A DNA stretch of 64,000 nt from Haliea sp040221975. Lineage in GTDB: Bacteria; Pseudomonadota; Gammaproteobacteria; Pseudomonadales; Halieaceae. How positions within the stretch are numbered: the first letter of the stretch is position 1; the number at the start of each line of letters is the position of its first letter. Shown in pieces: positions 33,224 to 41,953 of this stretch. The notes under the pieces were generated by a model. It worked only from the letters and a program-made list of their open reading frames with translations, made no database searches and was not told where the DNA came from. The stretch is taken from contig JAVJWR010000027.1 of NCBI GenBank assembly GCA_040221975.1, positions 1-64,000 of the forward strand, read 5' to 3'. A program made the position numbers and the translations under genes.

Positions 33224-35485
33224 ATGAGCAAGCAATGGCAACGGAAATTGATCTGCAGCGGCATCACCAGTGCCGCGGCATTAATACCCGGACTGGTCGT
33301 GTCAGGTGCCGCCGCGGTCTGGTCCGGCGCGGCCTCGGCCCAGCAGGATGCCAATCGGGTAATGATCGAGGAAGTGGTGGTGACTTCCCGCCGTCGGGAG
33401 GAATCACTGCAGGACGTGCCGGTCAGTATTACCGCATTCTCCGCCGATTCCATTGAGCGCAACATGTTCAAGGGCATCGAGGGCTATTTTTCCCGGACCC
33501 CCAATGTGAGCTACATCTCCACCGGTTCTCGCGACCGCAAGGAGCTGAGCATTCGCGGCGTGACCAACCAGCTCGATACCACTGAGGCCCTGGTGCGCGC
33601 GAGCACCTTCGCTTTCTACCTGGATGACGTCAACGTGGTCAGTGCGACCGCAAACCCGGGGGTGATGGACCTGGAGCGTATCGAAGTGCTGCGCGGGCCA
33701 CAGGGCACCTACTTTGGCCGCAACGCGGTCGGCGGCGCCGTCAACATCTCCACGGCCAAGCCGGACCAGGAATTCTTCGCCCAGATATCGGGCGAGCTGG
33801 CTCGCTACGACACCCGCGACATCGAGGGCGTAATCAACATGCCGCTGATCGACAACGTGCTGGCGGTGCGGGCCAACTACAAGTATTCCGAGAGCGACGG
33901 CTACATCAAGAACATCAACCCTACAGGCGGCGGCAACGACTCCGAATACGAGTACGGCCGACTCAGCGCCCGCTACACGCCGACGGACCGCTTGACCGTG
34001 GACCTGATGGCCACCACCTCGGATGAGGTTGTCGGCATGCGCGAGGGTGTCCCCTCGGGTGTGATGTCGAGGTTTGCCGCCAGTCTCTACGGCAACGTGG
34101 CGGATCCCGATGGCGTGGGCTTTTTCCCGGAGAATACTGACCGGGTCAATTTCGACCGGCCACAGGAGGTGGGCTCCAAATGGGAGCTCTACACTGCCAA
34201 GTTTGAATACGAACTGGATGCCTTCAGCCTGGTTGGCATCACCGGCTACATTGAGTCCGACACCTTCCTCCGTGGTGATATCGACGGCAGCAGCCAGGAT
34301 CTGATCTACGAGGAAAAGCCGATCAGCCGTGAATCCTTCAGCCAGGAGTTCCGCCTGCAGTCCGCTGGCAACGAAACCCTGGACTGGACGGTGGGGGTGA
34401 TTTACAGCAAGGACGAAGGTGATATTTTCCAGCAGACCTTCGCCGGTGCCGGCGGCCTGTTTGGCCTGCCGGAGGACTTCCAGATTACAGCTTCGGTGGG
34501 TGAAAACGAGAGCACCAGCGCAGCGATCTTCGGTGAGCTGACCTGGCACCTCAACAACCAGCTGGACCTGGTGTTCGGTGGCCGTTATACCAGGGACGAA
34601 GTCGAAGTGTCCCAGTACAACCTGTCATCCGGCGTGATCAATGGTTTTGTCGAAGACGAGGCGGACTTCACTGACTTTTCGCCCAAGGTATCGTTGCGCT
34701 ACGCCCTCGGCGAGGACATGAGCGTGTTTGCCACAGTGTCCAAGGGCTTCAAGGCCGGTGGGGTTCAGCTGGGCAGCGACTTTGAACAGTCCGACTACGA
34801 CCCAGAAGAGTTGTGGAACTACGAGCTGGGCTTCAAGTCCGAGTTGCTGGACAACCGTCTGCGCCTCAACGGCTCGCTGTTTTACCTGGAGTGGGATGAC
34901 CTGCAGGCCTCTTACGCTGTTGCCGCAACCAATGACGAGGGTCTCATTGTTTTCAACTCCGGCATCCAGAACGCGGCCTCTGCCACATCCCTGGGTGGTG
35001 AACTGGAGATATCCGCGGCCGTTAGCGAGAACTTCGCAGTCAATTTCTCCGCGGGCTATGTCGACTCGGAGTTTGATGATTTCACCAACGCCTTCGTCGA
35101 CGGCGCTCTCTACGACCTGAGCGGCCAGTCCATGCCGAACGCGCCTGAATGGACTTTCGGTGCTGACGCCGAGTACCGCTTTACCTTCGCCGGCGGCTAC
35201 GACAGCTTTGTCCGTCTCGAGTGGTTCCATCGGGACGATATCCTGCCCGACCTGGTTTCCCTGGTGCGCCAGGATGAAGGTTTCCCGTTCCAGGTGCCCA
35301 GCTATGATCACTTCAACCTCCGAGCCGGGGTTGAGACCGATCGCTTCAGCGTAACCGCCTACGTGGAAAACCTGTTTGACGAGGAGTACTACACCAACGC
35401 CTACCAGAAGGCCTTCCTGGGCGGCCTGCATGTGCAGCCTTCCTACCAGACCTTTGGTGTGCGCGTAACCCTGCGGACGCTGTAA
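33224..35485 (+). CDS. TonB-dependent outer-membrane receptor
   Basis: From ATG 33224 the protein is 753 residues with a long signal peptide ending near SGAASAQ. The plug starts IEEVVVTSRRREESLQDVPVSITAF and contains LERIEVLRGPQGTYFGRNAV. The barrel ends with VRVTLRTL rather than the usual terminal Phe. It is flanked by two DUF885 peptidases on the same strand (180 bp before, 0 bp after), which points to a peptide-derived substrate. A longer frame from 33071 lacks a signal peptide and is rejected. Confidence 0.88.
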   Translation: MSKQWQRKLICSGITSAAALIPGLVVSGAAAVWSGAASAQQDANRVMIEEVVVTSRRREESLQDVPVSITAFSADSIERNMFKGIEGYFSRTPNVSYISTGSRDRKELSIRGVTNQLDTTEALVRASTFAFYLDDVNVVSATANPGVMDLERIEVLRGPQGTYFGRNAVGGAVNISTAKPDQEFFAQISGELARYDTRDIEGVINMPLIDNVLAVRANYKYSESDGYIKNINPTGGGNDSEYEYGRLSARYTPTDRLTVDLMATTSDEVVGMREGVPSGVMSRFAASLYGNVADPDGVGFFPENTDRVNFDRPQEVGSKWELYTAKFEYELDAFSLVGITGYIESDTFLRGDIDGSSQDLIYEEKPISRESFSQEFRLQSAGNETLDWTVGVIYSKDEGDIFQQTFAGAGGLFGLPEDFQITASVGENESTSAAIFGELTWHLNNQLDLVFGGRYTRDEVEVSQYNLSSGVINGFVEDEADFTDFSPKVSLRYALGEDMSVFATVSKGFKAGGVQLGSDFEQSDYDPEELWNYELGFKSELLDNRLRLNGSLFYLEWDDLQASYAVAATNDEGLIVFNSGIQNAASATSLGGELEISAAVSENFAVNFSAGYVDSEFDDFTNAFVDGALYDLSGQSMPNAPEWTFGADAEYRFTFAGGYDSFVRLEWFHRDDILPDLVSLVRQDEGFPFQVPSYDHFNLRAGVETDRFSVTAYVENLFDEEYYTNAYQKAFLGGLHVQPSYQTFGVRVTLRTL

Positions 35486-37357
35486 GTGGGCTGCTTCTCT
35501 CCCGCGGTATCGGGTAGCGGCGTGAGGAGGCTCGCGACAGCGTTGCTGCTAGTAGCCTCCGGTGGTGCGGCACTGGCCGCCGGGTCACCGGCCCCGGAGG
35601 CGAGGCTGGCGGACTTTATCGAGTCAGTCCTTGAGTATCGGCAGGCCAGCAGGCCCGAACTCGCAGGCGGCGCCGCGGCGCTGCCTGCGGGGGGTGGCTG
35701 GCCCGACCTCTCCCCCGCCGCGGAGGACGCTGACATCGCGGTGGTCAGGCAGCAGCTGGCAACGCTGCGTAAGGAATTCCAGCCCGCCGAACTGGGACCA
35801 AGAGCGCGGACCCAGTATGACGCGCTGGTTTACGAGCTGGAGTTGTTGCTGGAGCGCCATCGCTGGCGCGGCCATGGGTACCCGGTCAACCAGATCGTTG
35901 GCACCCATCTTGAGATCCCGGGTCGTCTGGCCCAGGGCGGACCACTGAGTTCAGCGGCGGAGGTGGATGCGCTGCTGCGGGACCTGGCGGGCGTGCCGTC
36001 GTTGCTGGCCCAGCTGGAAGCACAGCTGGCGCGGCAGCGTGAGGTGGCGGGCGGCCTGCCGGCCAGCCTGTATCCGCTGTTGATCGAGGGTTCCCGCCAG
36101 ATCATCAGCGGCGCGCCCTTTGACGATGGCGCGGATAACCCGGTCTGGTCCTCGGTAAGACAGCGTTTGCAGCAGGGCGCCCTGGAGGACTCCGCGAGGG
36201 ACGCCCACCTTGAGCGTGTCCGCGCGGCTCTGCTCGGGCCCTACCGCGAGGCTTACCATTCCCTGATCGCCATACTGGCGGAACACCAGAGCGGTGCCGT
36301 CCGCGAGGGCGGAGTCTGGCAGATGCCCGACGGCGACGCGTTCTACGCTTTCCTGTTGCGCCAGTTCACAACCACCCGGCTGAGCGCAGATGAGCTGCAT
36401 GCCTACGGGCTGGCCGAGGTCGAGCGGATTCACGGTGCAATGCGGACCATCGTCGAGCAGGTTGGATTTGACGGCGACCTGCCCGGGTTTTTCCAGCACA
36501 TGCGCAGCTCGCCGCAGTTTTACCTGAGTAACGATGCCGAAGGCCGGGCGCAATTCCTGGCCCGGGCGCAGTCCTTGTTCGGGGCGATGCAGGCGCGCCT
36601 GCCGGAACTGGTGTTTGACCCGCCCACCCAGGAGCTTGAGATCCTGCGGTTCGAGGCCTATCGGGAAGAGTCGGCACCGGGTGCTTTCTACCAGGCGGGC
36701 TCCGCCGGGCGCCCGGCGCGCTTTTACCTGAACCTGCATGACATGGCCGCGGTGCCTGTCTATGACCTTGAGGCGCTGGTGTATCACGAGACCCTGCCGG
36801 GGCACCACCTGCAGATCTCGGCAATCAGTGCGGATCCGGGCATCCCGGCCCTGCGCCAGCAGAATGTCTGGTGGCTCAACACCGCCTTTGTCGAGGGCTG
36901 GGCCCTGTATGCGGAACAGTTGGCAGCGGACATCGGTTTCTACCAGGACCCCTATGCAAATTTCGGGCGCCTGGCGGCGGAGTTGTGGCGCGCCTGCCGG
37001 CTGGTGGTGGACACCGGCCTGCACGCCAGGCGCTGGTCCCGGGAAGAGGCGATTCGCTACCTGGATGAGACAACGCCCAGTCCCCACGCGGCCAATGTGC
37101 GCGCGGTAAATCGCTATATTGCGGTACCGGGCCAGGCGACCTCGTTCAAGGTGGGCATGCGGCGCATTCTCGAGGCCCGGGCGCGGGCGCGGGCAGCGCT
37201 GGGCGAGCAGTTCGATATTCGCGCCTTTCACCGGGCGGTGCTGGAGAACGGCTACTTGCCGCTGGACGTAATGGACAGCAGCATAGATCGCTGGATAGAG
37301 AGTAGTCTTGCCGTGCAGGCGGCCGGGCTCGCCGACAGGCAACCCGTCAATTTCTAG
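35486..37357 (+). CDS. DUF885 family metallopeptidase-like protein, copy 2
   Basis: The 623-residue protein starts with GTG immediately after the receptor's TAA (an alternative GTG start is at 35522). It has a signal peptide ending GAALAAG. It retains YHETLPGHHLQ (HExxxGH zinc motif), FVEGWALYAEQLA, WRACRLVVDTGLHARRW and the final AFHRAVLENGYLPLDVM block. It is clearly diverged from copy 1 (31232) but of the same family, so the receptor is sandwiched by two secreted peptidase-like enzymes that may differ in substrate length or side chain. Confidence 0.85.
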   Translation: MGCFSPAVSGSGVRRLATALLLVASGGAALAAGSPAPEARLADFIESVLEYRQASRPELAGGAAALPAGGGWPDLSPAAEDADIAVVRQQLATLRKEFQPAELGPRARTQYDALVYELELLLERHRWRGHGYPVNQIVGTHLEIPGRLAQGGPLSSAAEVDALLRDLAGVPSLLAQLEAQLARQREVAGGLPASLYPLLIEGSRQIISGAPFDDGADNPVWSSVRQRLQQGALEDSARDAHLERVRAALLGPYREAYHSLIAILAEHQSGAVREGGVWQMPDGDAFYAFLLRQFTTTRLSADELHAYGLAEVERIHGAMRTIVEQVGFDGDLPGFFQHMRSSPQFYLSNDAEGRAQFLARAQSLFGAMQARLPELVFDPPTQELEILRFEAYREESAPGAFYQAGSAGRPARFYLNLHDMAAVPVYDLEALVYHETLPGHHLQISAISADPGIPALRQQNVWWLNTAFVEGWALYAEQLAADIGFYQDPYANFGRLAAELWRACRLVVDTGLHARRWSREEAIRYLDETTPSPHAANVRAVNRYIAVPGQATSFKVGMRRILEARARARAALGEQFDIRAFHRAVLENGYLPLDVMDSSIDRWIESSLAVQAAGLADRQPVNF

Positions 37358-37416
37358 ACCTGTTACGGTCGACCCGAATCTGGAAGCAGTGCTTATGACG
37401 ATGGACAGAGTGAAAC
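37344..37416 (+). repeat. Imperfect ~75-bp repeat, copy 1 (before the Nramp-fold gene)
   Basis: Shares ordered blocks with 40596-40673: CCCG, TCAATTT, GACCTG, GGTCGA, CC, TGGAA, TGCTTATGAC and AGTGAAAC. The ATG within TGCTTATGAC (37395) opens a 22-codon frame, MTMDRVKRRN..., that overlaps the transporter start in another frame. Confidence 0.55.
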
Positions 37417-37437
37417 GACGCAACAGCGCCAGCGGCC

Positions 37438-38781
37438 GTGCGGGGTTGTTGCCCCGTGCTTAGGGCTGTCGCTGCCGCACCGGTACGCCTGGTCCGCGAT
37501 ATCGTCGGACCCACCGCTGTCATCGCTGCGGGGACCATGGGTGCCGGGGCCGTTGCCTCCTTTCTGCTTGCCGGCGCCTGGTTCCGCTACGAACTGTTGT
37601 GGGTAGTGCTGTGCATGCTGCCGGTGTTCGTGGTGTCGGTCGATACCGCATCGCGGATTGGTGCCTGCAACCCCGACGAGGGTATGTTCGCGCTGATCTG
37701 CAAGCGCATCACGCCCGGGTTGGCCTGGGCGCTCCTGCTGGTCAATGTGCCCGTCCACCTGTTGATCGTGATGGGCCAGCTGTCCGTGATGAGTTCCGTG
37801 GTCGCGTCCACCCTGGGCCTGCCGGCGGCGAGTTCTGGTGCCGGCGGAGCCCTGCTCACGGACATGACGCTGTCTCTGGTGATCGCTGTGGCGATCCTCT
37901 GGCTGGTGTTCTCCCGTGGCTTCGACCGCATGCAGAACGTCATGACCGTGATGATGGTATTGATGTTCTTCTGTTTCCTGCTGGTGGCTTTCCGCGGCTT
38001 CTCCGAGTGGCGGGATATCCTCGCCGGAATGGTGCCCGCCGTACCGGAAGACCTGCCCGTGCCGGGTACGGAGACAGCGCGCTCCTCGGTCGCTTCCATC
38101 ACCGCGATGGTGGGCAGCGCGATCGCCCCCGCGGCGCTGCTCGGCATGCCGTATCTGGCGGCAGACTCGGGTGTCGATCCCCATGGTCTGAAGAAGGCGT
38201 TTCGCCGCGCGGTGGTGAATCTGGGCCTGATCTTCGGCGCCTACGCCATCTTCGTAGTCATCGCGGGCGGCTTCGCGCTGTACCCGCTGGCCCATCACGC
38301 CTCGCTGGCCGATGTCTCCGAAGCTTCTCAAGTTCTGCACGGCGTATTTCCCGAGCGCCTGGCCTTTCTCGGTCCCATTGTGTTCTCTGTGGGCGTGTTT
38401 ATGGCCGCGCTGACCACCCTGGTGGTCGCCGCCCAGGTAACCGCCTACTTTATGCTGGACACAGTGGGCCGGCAGTGGCGTTTCGCCGCCGACAACAAGG
38501 CCTATCACGCCATCGTGGTAGTCCTGGTGCTGGGGGCCGCGCTCCTGGCGCCGCACTGGAGTTTCCCGGCGCTGCTCAAGGTCGTGCTGCTGATGGGCAT
38601 CAACGTGCTGGTGATCCCGTTGGTCTTTGTCATATTGCTGTACCTTGCCAACAGCCGGAAAGTCATGCACGACGTGCCCACCGAGTGGTGGCGCAATGCA
38701 ATCCTCGGGGTGGGTCTGCTGCTGTCGCTGGTGCTGGCGGCACAGAAATTCCCCGACTATATGGCGGCGCTGTTCTCGTAG
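37438..38781 (+). CDS. Nramp-fold transporter lacking the metal-binding motifs
   Basis: The 447-residue protein has about 11 membrane helices with the Nramp arrangement: RDIVGPTAVIAAGTMGAGAVA in helix 1, MVGSAIAPAALLGMPYLAADSG in helix 6. Canonical Nramp transporters have DPGN in helix 1 and a Met-Pro-His motif in helix 6. Here helix 1 reads GTMGAG and helix 6 MPY, so the Mn2+/Fe2+ ligands are missing. Transport of an organic ion or a different cation is likely. The start codon is uncertain (GTG 37438 or GTG 37456). It lies between the peptidase and VOC/RidA genes, so it probably serves the same catabolic unit. Confidence 0.75.
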   Translation: MRGCCPVLRAVAAAPVRLVRDIVGPTAVIAAGTMGAGAVASFLLAGAWFRYELLWVVLCMLPVFVVSVDTASRIGACNPDEGMFALICKRITPGLAWALLLVNVPVHLLIVMGQLSVMSSVVASTLGLPAASSGAGGALLTDMTLSLVIAVAILWLVFSRGFDRMQNVMTVMMVLMFFCFLLVAFRGFSEWRDILAGMVPAVPEDLPVPGTETARSSVASITAMVGSAIAPAALLGMPYLAADSGVDPHGLKKAFRRAVVNLGLIFGAYAIFVVIAGGFALYPLAHHASLADVSEASQVLHGVFPERLAFLGPIVFSVGVFMAALTTLVVAAQVTAYFMLDTVGRQWRFAADNKAYHAIVVVLVLGAALLAPHWSFPALLKVVLLMGINVLVIPLVFVILLYLANSRKVMHDVPTEWWRNAILGVGLLLSLVLAAQKFPDYMAALFS

Positions 38782-38825
38782 CGACGCAGGCGTATTCCAC
38801 AACACAGGCTTTGCAGGAGATCACA

Positions 38826-39314
38826 ATGACTGGCCAACCAACATTCCGGCGCGCTGACCACGTATCCCTGACGGTTGCGGACATCGAACAGGCGATCGCG
38901 TTCTACACCGGGGTCATGGGCGCCACGCTCAAGTACCGCATGGGCCCGTTCGATGCCCGCGAAATTCCGCCCATGGGGGATGGCAGGGACTGGACCGAGT
39001 CGCATGTGAACGTGCCGGACGCCTGCCTGCAGATCGCGATGCTGCAGCTGTGTGACAACCTGGGGATGGAGCTGTTCCAGTATGAGCGGCCCGCGGATGC
39101 GGCAACCACGCCGCCGCGCAATTGCGATGTTGGCAGCCGGCATATCTGTCTGCAGGTCGATGACGTGCAGGCGGCGGTGGACTACCTCCAGGCCAATGGT
39201 TGTCGCCCAATGGCCGGGCCCATCGTTGCCGATGGCGGCCCCGCACCGGACTCGCTGTCCTGGTATGTTCTCGACCCCTTCGGGCATCAACTCGAGTTGG
39301 TGCAGTACACCTGA
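38826..39314 (+). CDS. VOC-family (glyoxalase-fold) protein
   Basis: This 162-residue protein has two vicinal-oxygen-chelate modules. The first begins ADHVSLTVADIEQAIAFYTGVMG with metal ligand His12, the second SRHICLQVDDVQAAVDYLQANG. The C-terminus FGHQLELVQY carries the likely Glu ligand. VOC enzymes include methylmalonyl-CoA epimerases, dioxygenases and lyases. A good AGGAGA ribosome site precedes the ATG, 44 bp after the transporter stop, so it is probably co-transcribed. The reaction is unknown. Confidence 0.85.
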   Translation: MTGQPTFRRADHVSLTVADIEQAIAFYTGVMGATLKYRMGPFDAREIPPMGDGRDWTESHVNVPDACLQIAMLQLCDNLGMELFQYERPADAATTPPRNCDVGSRHICLQVDDVQAAVDYLQANGCRPMAGPIVADGGPAPDSLSWYVLDPFGHQLELVQYT

Positions 39315-39351
39315 ACCGGGCCGGCGAACCGCTGCCTCAAAGATTATCCAT

Positions 39352-39368
39352 GGCCGCGGACCGCGGCC
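39352..39368 (+). terminator. Perfect hairpin between VOC and ridA-like genes
   Basis: GGCCGCGG-A-CCGCGGCC, an essentially perfect 17-bp palindrome, 27 bp before the RidA-family ATG. It may act as a processing or attenuation hairpin within the operon. Confidence 0.5.
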
Positions 39369-39394
39369 GGACGAATTGAAAGGAGAGTGATCAC

Positions 39395-39814
39395 ATGTCA
39401 CGCAAAGTCATCAATCCCGCCGAGCTGTATGAAAGCACGGCCTACGGTTTCTCCCATGCGGTGGCGTCAAGCGACACTACCCTGGTGCACTGTGCCGGCC
39501 AAGTGGCCTGGGACAGGGACTACCAGGTGGTCGGTGGCAGCGACCTTGGCGCGCAGGCACGCCAGGCGCTGGCCAACCTCAAGACGGTGCTCGCCGAGGC
39601 CGGCGCCGGGGTGGAAGATATCGTGCGCCTGCGCACCTATGTGGTGAACCACAACCCGGACTGCCTGGGTCCGGTGGGTGCCGCCCTGGCCGAGTTCTAC
39701 GGGGACGTCACGCCGGCGGCCAATACCTGGATCGGAGTGCAGGCCTTGGCCCTGCCCGATTTCCTGATTGAAATCGAAGCCACGGCGCAGATCAGCCAAG
39801 GAGAACAGCAATGA
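39395..39814 (+). CDS. RidA-family (YjgF/YER057c/UK114) protein
   Basis: This 139-residue protein follows the RidA pattern: GFSHAVASSDTTLVHCAGQVAWD, LANLKTVLAEAGAGVEDIVRLRTYV, a conserved Arg, and the closing PDFLIEIEATA with its carboxylate-binding Glu. RidA enzymes hydrolyse reactive enamine/imine intermediates made by PLP or flavin enzymes. This fits a cluster with an FAD-dependent amino-acid dehydrogenase and DapA-like enzyme downstream. A strong AGGAGAG ribosome site is present. It overlaps the next gene by 4 bases. Confidence 0.88.
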   Translation: MSRKVINPAELYESTAYGFSHAVASSDTTLVHCAGQVAWDRDYQVVGGSDLGAQARQALANLKTVLAEAGAGVEDIVRLRTYVVNHNPDCLGPVGAALAEFYGDVTPAANTWIGVQALALPDFLIEIEATAQISQGEQQ

Positions 39815-40536
39815 ACAGAACACAGGGCACAAGCATCCGCCGCACACTGGGCACCGCCTGCATGATGCTGGCACTGCTGGCAACGCCACTGCTGTCGCGG
39901 GCGGAAACGTCCATGCAGCAGGTCGAGGGGCTCTGGGCCTACACCGGACTGACCTCGTCCGGTGGCAAGTCCATGCCGCTGACCGGCATCTTCCTGTTCA
40001 AGGATGGCTCTTTCATCCAGCAGGCCGTTTTCAATGGCGAGCCCTACTTCAAGCAGAGCGCCATGGCGCACTCCGGCCCCTATTCCGCGATTGAGGGCGG
40101 CGTCCATCTGGTTGCCGAGCAGACGCTCAGCCTGTCGCCCGCGAACCCGCTGTCGTCCAACGGAGTGACGGAGCACGACCTTGCCGTCACCCGCGACGAC
40201 GACGGCCTGACCCTGGTGTTCGGCAGCGGCACCGTGCAGACCCTGCGTCGCATCGGTGATGCCGCGGATGCGAAAATCGTGGCGCTGGAGCACGGCATGC
40301 TGGCACTGGTGGACGAGCATTTCCTTGTGGTCAGCGGCGATGACAGCTACGCGGTGACGGGCTACGGGCGCTACCGCCAGCAGGGCGACCGCTACTTCAT
40401 TGAGGTGATTCGCTGGGCTGAAACTGATGGTGCCGAAACCATCAGTGCGCGCGACGCTGTCATTAGCGCAACTTATGACGGCAAGACGCTGCGTCTGCCG
40501 GGGGGCCGGGTGCTCAAGGTTAGCGGCGGTGCCTGA
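39811..40536 (+). CDS. Secreted protein of unknown function, lipocalin-like
   Basis: This 241-residue protein has a signal peptide (about residues 1-32, ending LLSRAE). A beta-rich body starts VEGLWAYTGLTSSGGKSMPLTGIFLFKDGSF, with the W-x-Y...G pattern of lipocalin-like or DUF-type beta barrels. The second half repeats strand-like segments such as VTGYGRYRQQGDRYFIEVIRW. No catalytic residues are evident. Its ATG overlaps the RidA stop (ATGA), so it is in the same transcript. It may bind a hydrophobic intermediate in the periplasm. Confidence 0.7.
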   Translation: MNRTQGTSIRRTLGTACMMLALLATPLLSRAETSMQQVEGLWAYTGLTSSGGKSMPLTGIFLFKDGSFIQQAVFNGEPYFKQSAMAHSGPYSAIEGGVHLVAEQTLSLSPANPLSSNGVTEHDLAVTRDDDGLTLVFGSGTVQTLRRIGDAADAKIVALEHGMLALVDEHFLVVSGDDSYAVTGYGRYRQQGDRYFIEVIRWAETDGAETISARDAVISATYDGKTLRLPGGRVLKVSGGA

Positions 40537-40595
40537 CCTTTTTCCAGCGGGAACTGGACCTTCTTTGTTCTGAAGCCCGCCGGAACCAGGCAGCC

Positions 40596-40673
40596 CCCGA
40601 TCAATTTATTTACCGACCTGCAAGGGTCGATCCATTGTGGAAATATTGCTTATGACAACGGGAATAGTGAAAC
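40596..40673 (+). repeat. Imperfect ~75-bp repeat, copy 2 (before the amidohydrolase gene)
   Basis: Second copy of the sequence at 37344-37416, with a few small gaps. It includes a conserved GGAA, then TGCTTATGAC with the probable start codon of the amidohydrolase at 40652. Confidence 0.55.
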
Positions 40674-41941
40674 AGTTATTGGCCGCCACCGGGCTTGCAC
40701 TCGCGAGTCTGGCGCTGCCCGCCAGTGCGGCGCTTACCGCGCTGGTCGGCGGTTCCGTGGTGAACCTCGATAACGGCGCGGCGCTGGACAACGCGGTGGT
40801 GCTGGTGGACGGGGAGCGAATCGCGGCGGTGGGCAGCCGCGGCGATGTCGCCATACCCGCGGACGCAAGGGTCATTGATGCCAGCGGCAAGTGGATAGTG
40901 CCCGGCCTGATGAACATGCACGTGCACCTCGGTCTCAAGCTGCCAGGCGCCGCTTCCATGGCGCTGCAGCATGAATCCGAGGCGGAGCTGGCGCTGAGAA
41001 TGGCCGAGAATGGCCGCCTCAGCCTGCTGTCCGGTACCACCACGATTCGCGCTCCCGGTGACCGCGGGCACGCGATTTTCGCGGTGGACAAGGCCATCCG
41101 CCGCGGTGAAATTCCCGGCCCGCGGATCCACGCCGCAGGCTTGCCGCTGGCGCCTACGGGCGGTCATGGCACCAGTCACGGCGAGGTGGGTGTGGACGGT
41201 CCCGACGAGGTCACCCGCATGGCGCGCGAACAGATCAGCGCCGGGGCGACCTGGCTCAAACTGATGATCAGCAAGGGCATCGCGTCTCCGGCGGGGTCGA
41301 TTGCGGCCTCCGACATGACGCTGGAGGAAATGCGCGCGGCTGTGGACGTCGCTCACCGGGCCGGGTTCAAGGTCACGGCCCACTCCGGTTCGCCAGAGGC
41401 TACCCTCGAAGCACTGGAAGCCGGCGTGGACTGCTTTGAGCACGGCTACTACCTGAACCAGGAAGTGTTCCGCAAGATGAAGCGCGCGGGCGCCTGGTAC
41501 GTGCCGACCATCGTGGTCAGCCAGGTCGGGGCACTGGAATTCTTCCAGAAAATCGGTTCGCCCCAGTGGTACCTGGACCGCGCCGCCTCGGTGGGCAAGG
41601 TGCACTGGAAGGCGCTGCAAACCGCCATTGATGAAGGCGTCAATATCGCCATGGGCAGCGACCAGTTTCCCTTCGAGCCCAATGAAGGCACCGTTGCCTC
41701 AGTGCGTGAGATCGAGCTCTACGTCGATGCCGGCATGACGCCCCTGCGGGCGTTGCGTTCGGCCACCGTCGAGACCGCGCGCTTGCTGGGCGTGGAGGGC
41801 GAAGTCGGTACCATCAGCGAAGGCAAGTACGCCGACCTGCTGTTGCTGGAGTCAAACCCCATCGCTGACATTTCCGCCCTGCGCAGTATTGGCCTGGTGA
41901 TGAAGGGCGGCGCCGTGGTGCGCAACGACTGGAACCTGTAG
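40652..41941 (+). CDS. Secreted amidohydrolase (imidazolonepropionase-like family)
   Basis: From ATG 40652 the protein is 429 residues with a signal peptide ending LPASAAL. A GTG at 40637 is an alternative start. Metal and catalytic residues of the amidohydrolase superfamily are present: MHVHLG (HxH), LKLMISKG with a carboxylated-Lys candidate, TAHSG and FEHGYY (His ligands), and AMGSDQ with the catalytic Asp. Secreted members of this group act as prolidases (Xaa-Pro or Xaa-Arg dipeptidases) or lactonases. Together with two DUF885 peptidases it suggests stepwise breakdown of peptide-like substrates outside the cytoplasm. Confidence 0.87.
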   Translation: MTTGIVKQLLAATGLALASLALPASAALTALVGGSVVNLDNGAALDNAVVLVDGERIAAVGSRGDVAIPADARVIDASGKWIVPGLMNMHVHLGLKLPGAASMALQHESEAELALRMAENGRLSLLSGTTTIRAPGDRGHAIFAVDKAIRRGEIPGPRIHAAGLPLAPTGGHGTSHGEVGVDGPDEVTRMAREQISAGATWLKLMISKGIASPAGSIAASDMTLEEMRAAVDVAHRAGFKVTAHSGSPEATLEALEAGVDCFEHGYYLNQEVFRKMKRAGAWYVPTIVVSQVGALEFFQKIGSPQWYLDRAASVGKVHWKALQTAIDEGVNIAMGSDQFPFEPNEGTVASVREIELYVDAGMTPLRALRSATVETARLLGVEGEVGTISEGKYADLLLLESNPIADISALRSIGLVMKGGAVVRNDWNL

Positions 41942-41953
41942 CACAGATGCTCG

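Noticed and set aside
37395..37463. A 22-codon frame as a real small protein before the Nramp-fold gene
   Set aside because: Its start matches the repeated leader, but length and composition give no support as a stable protein. It is described as a possible leader only.
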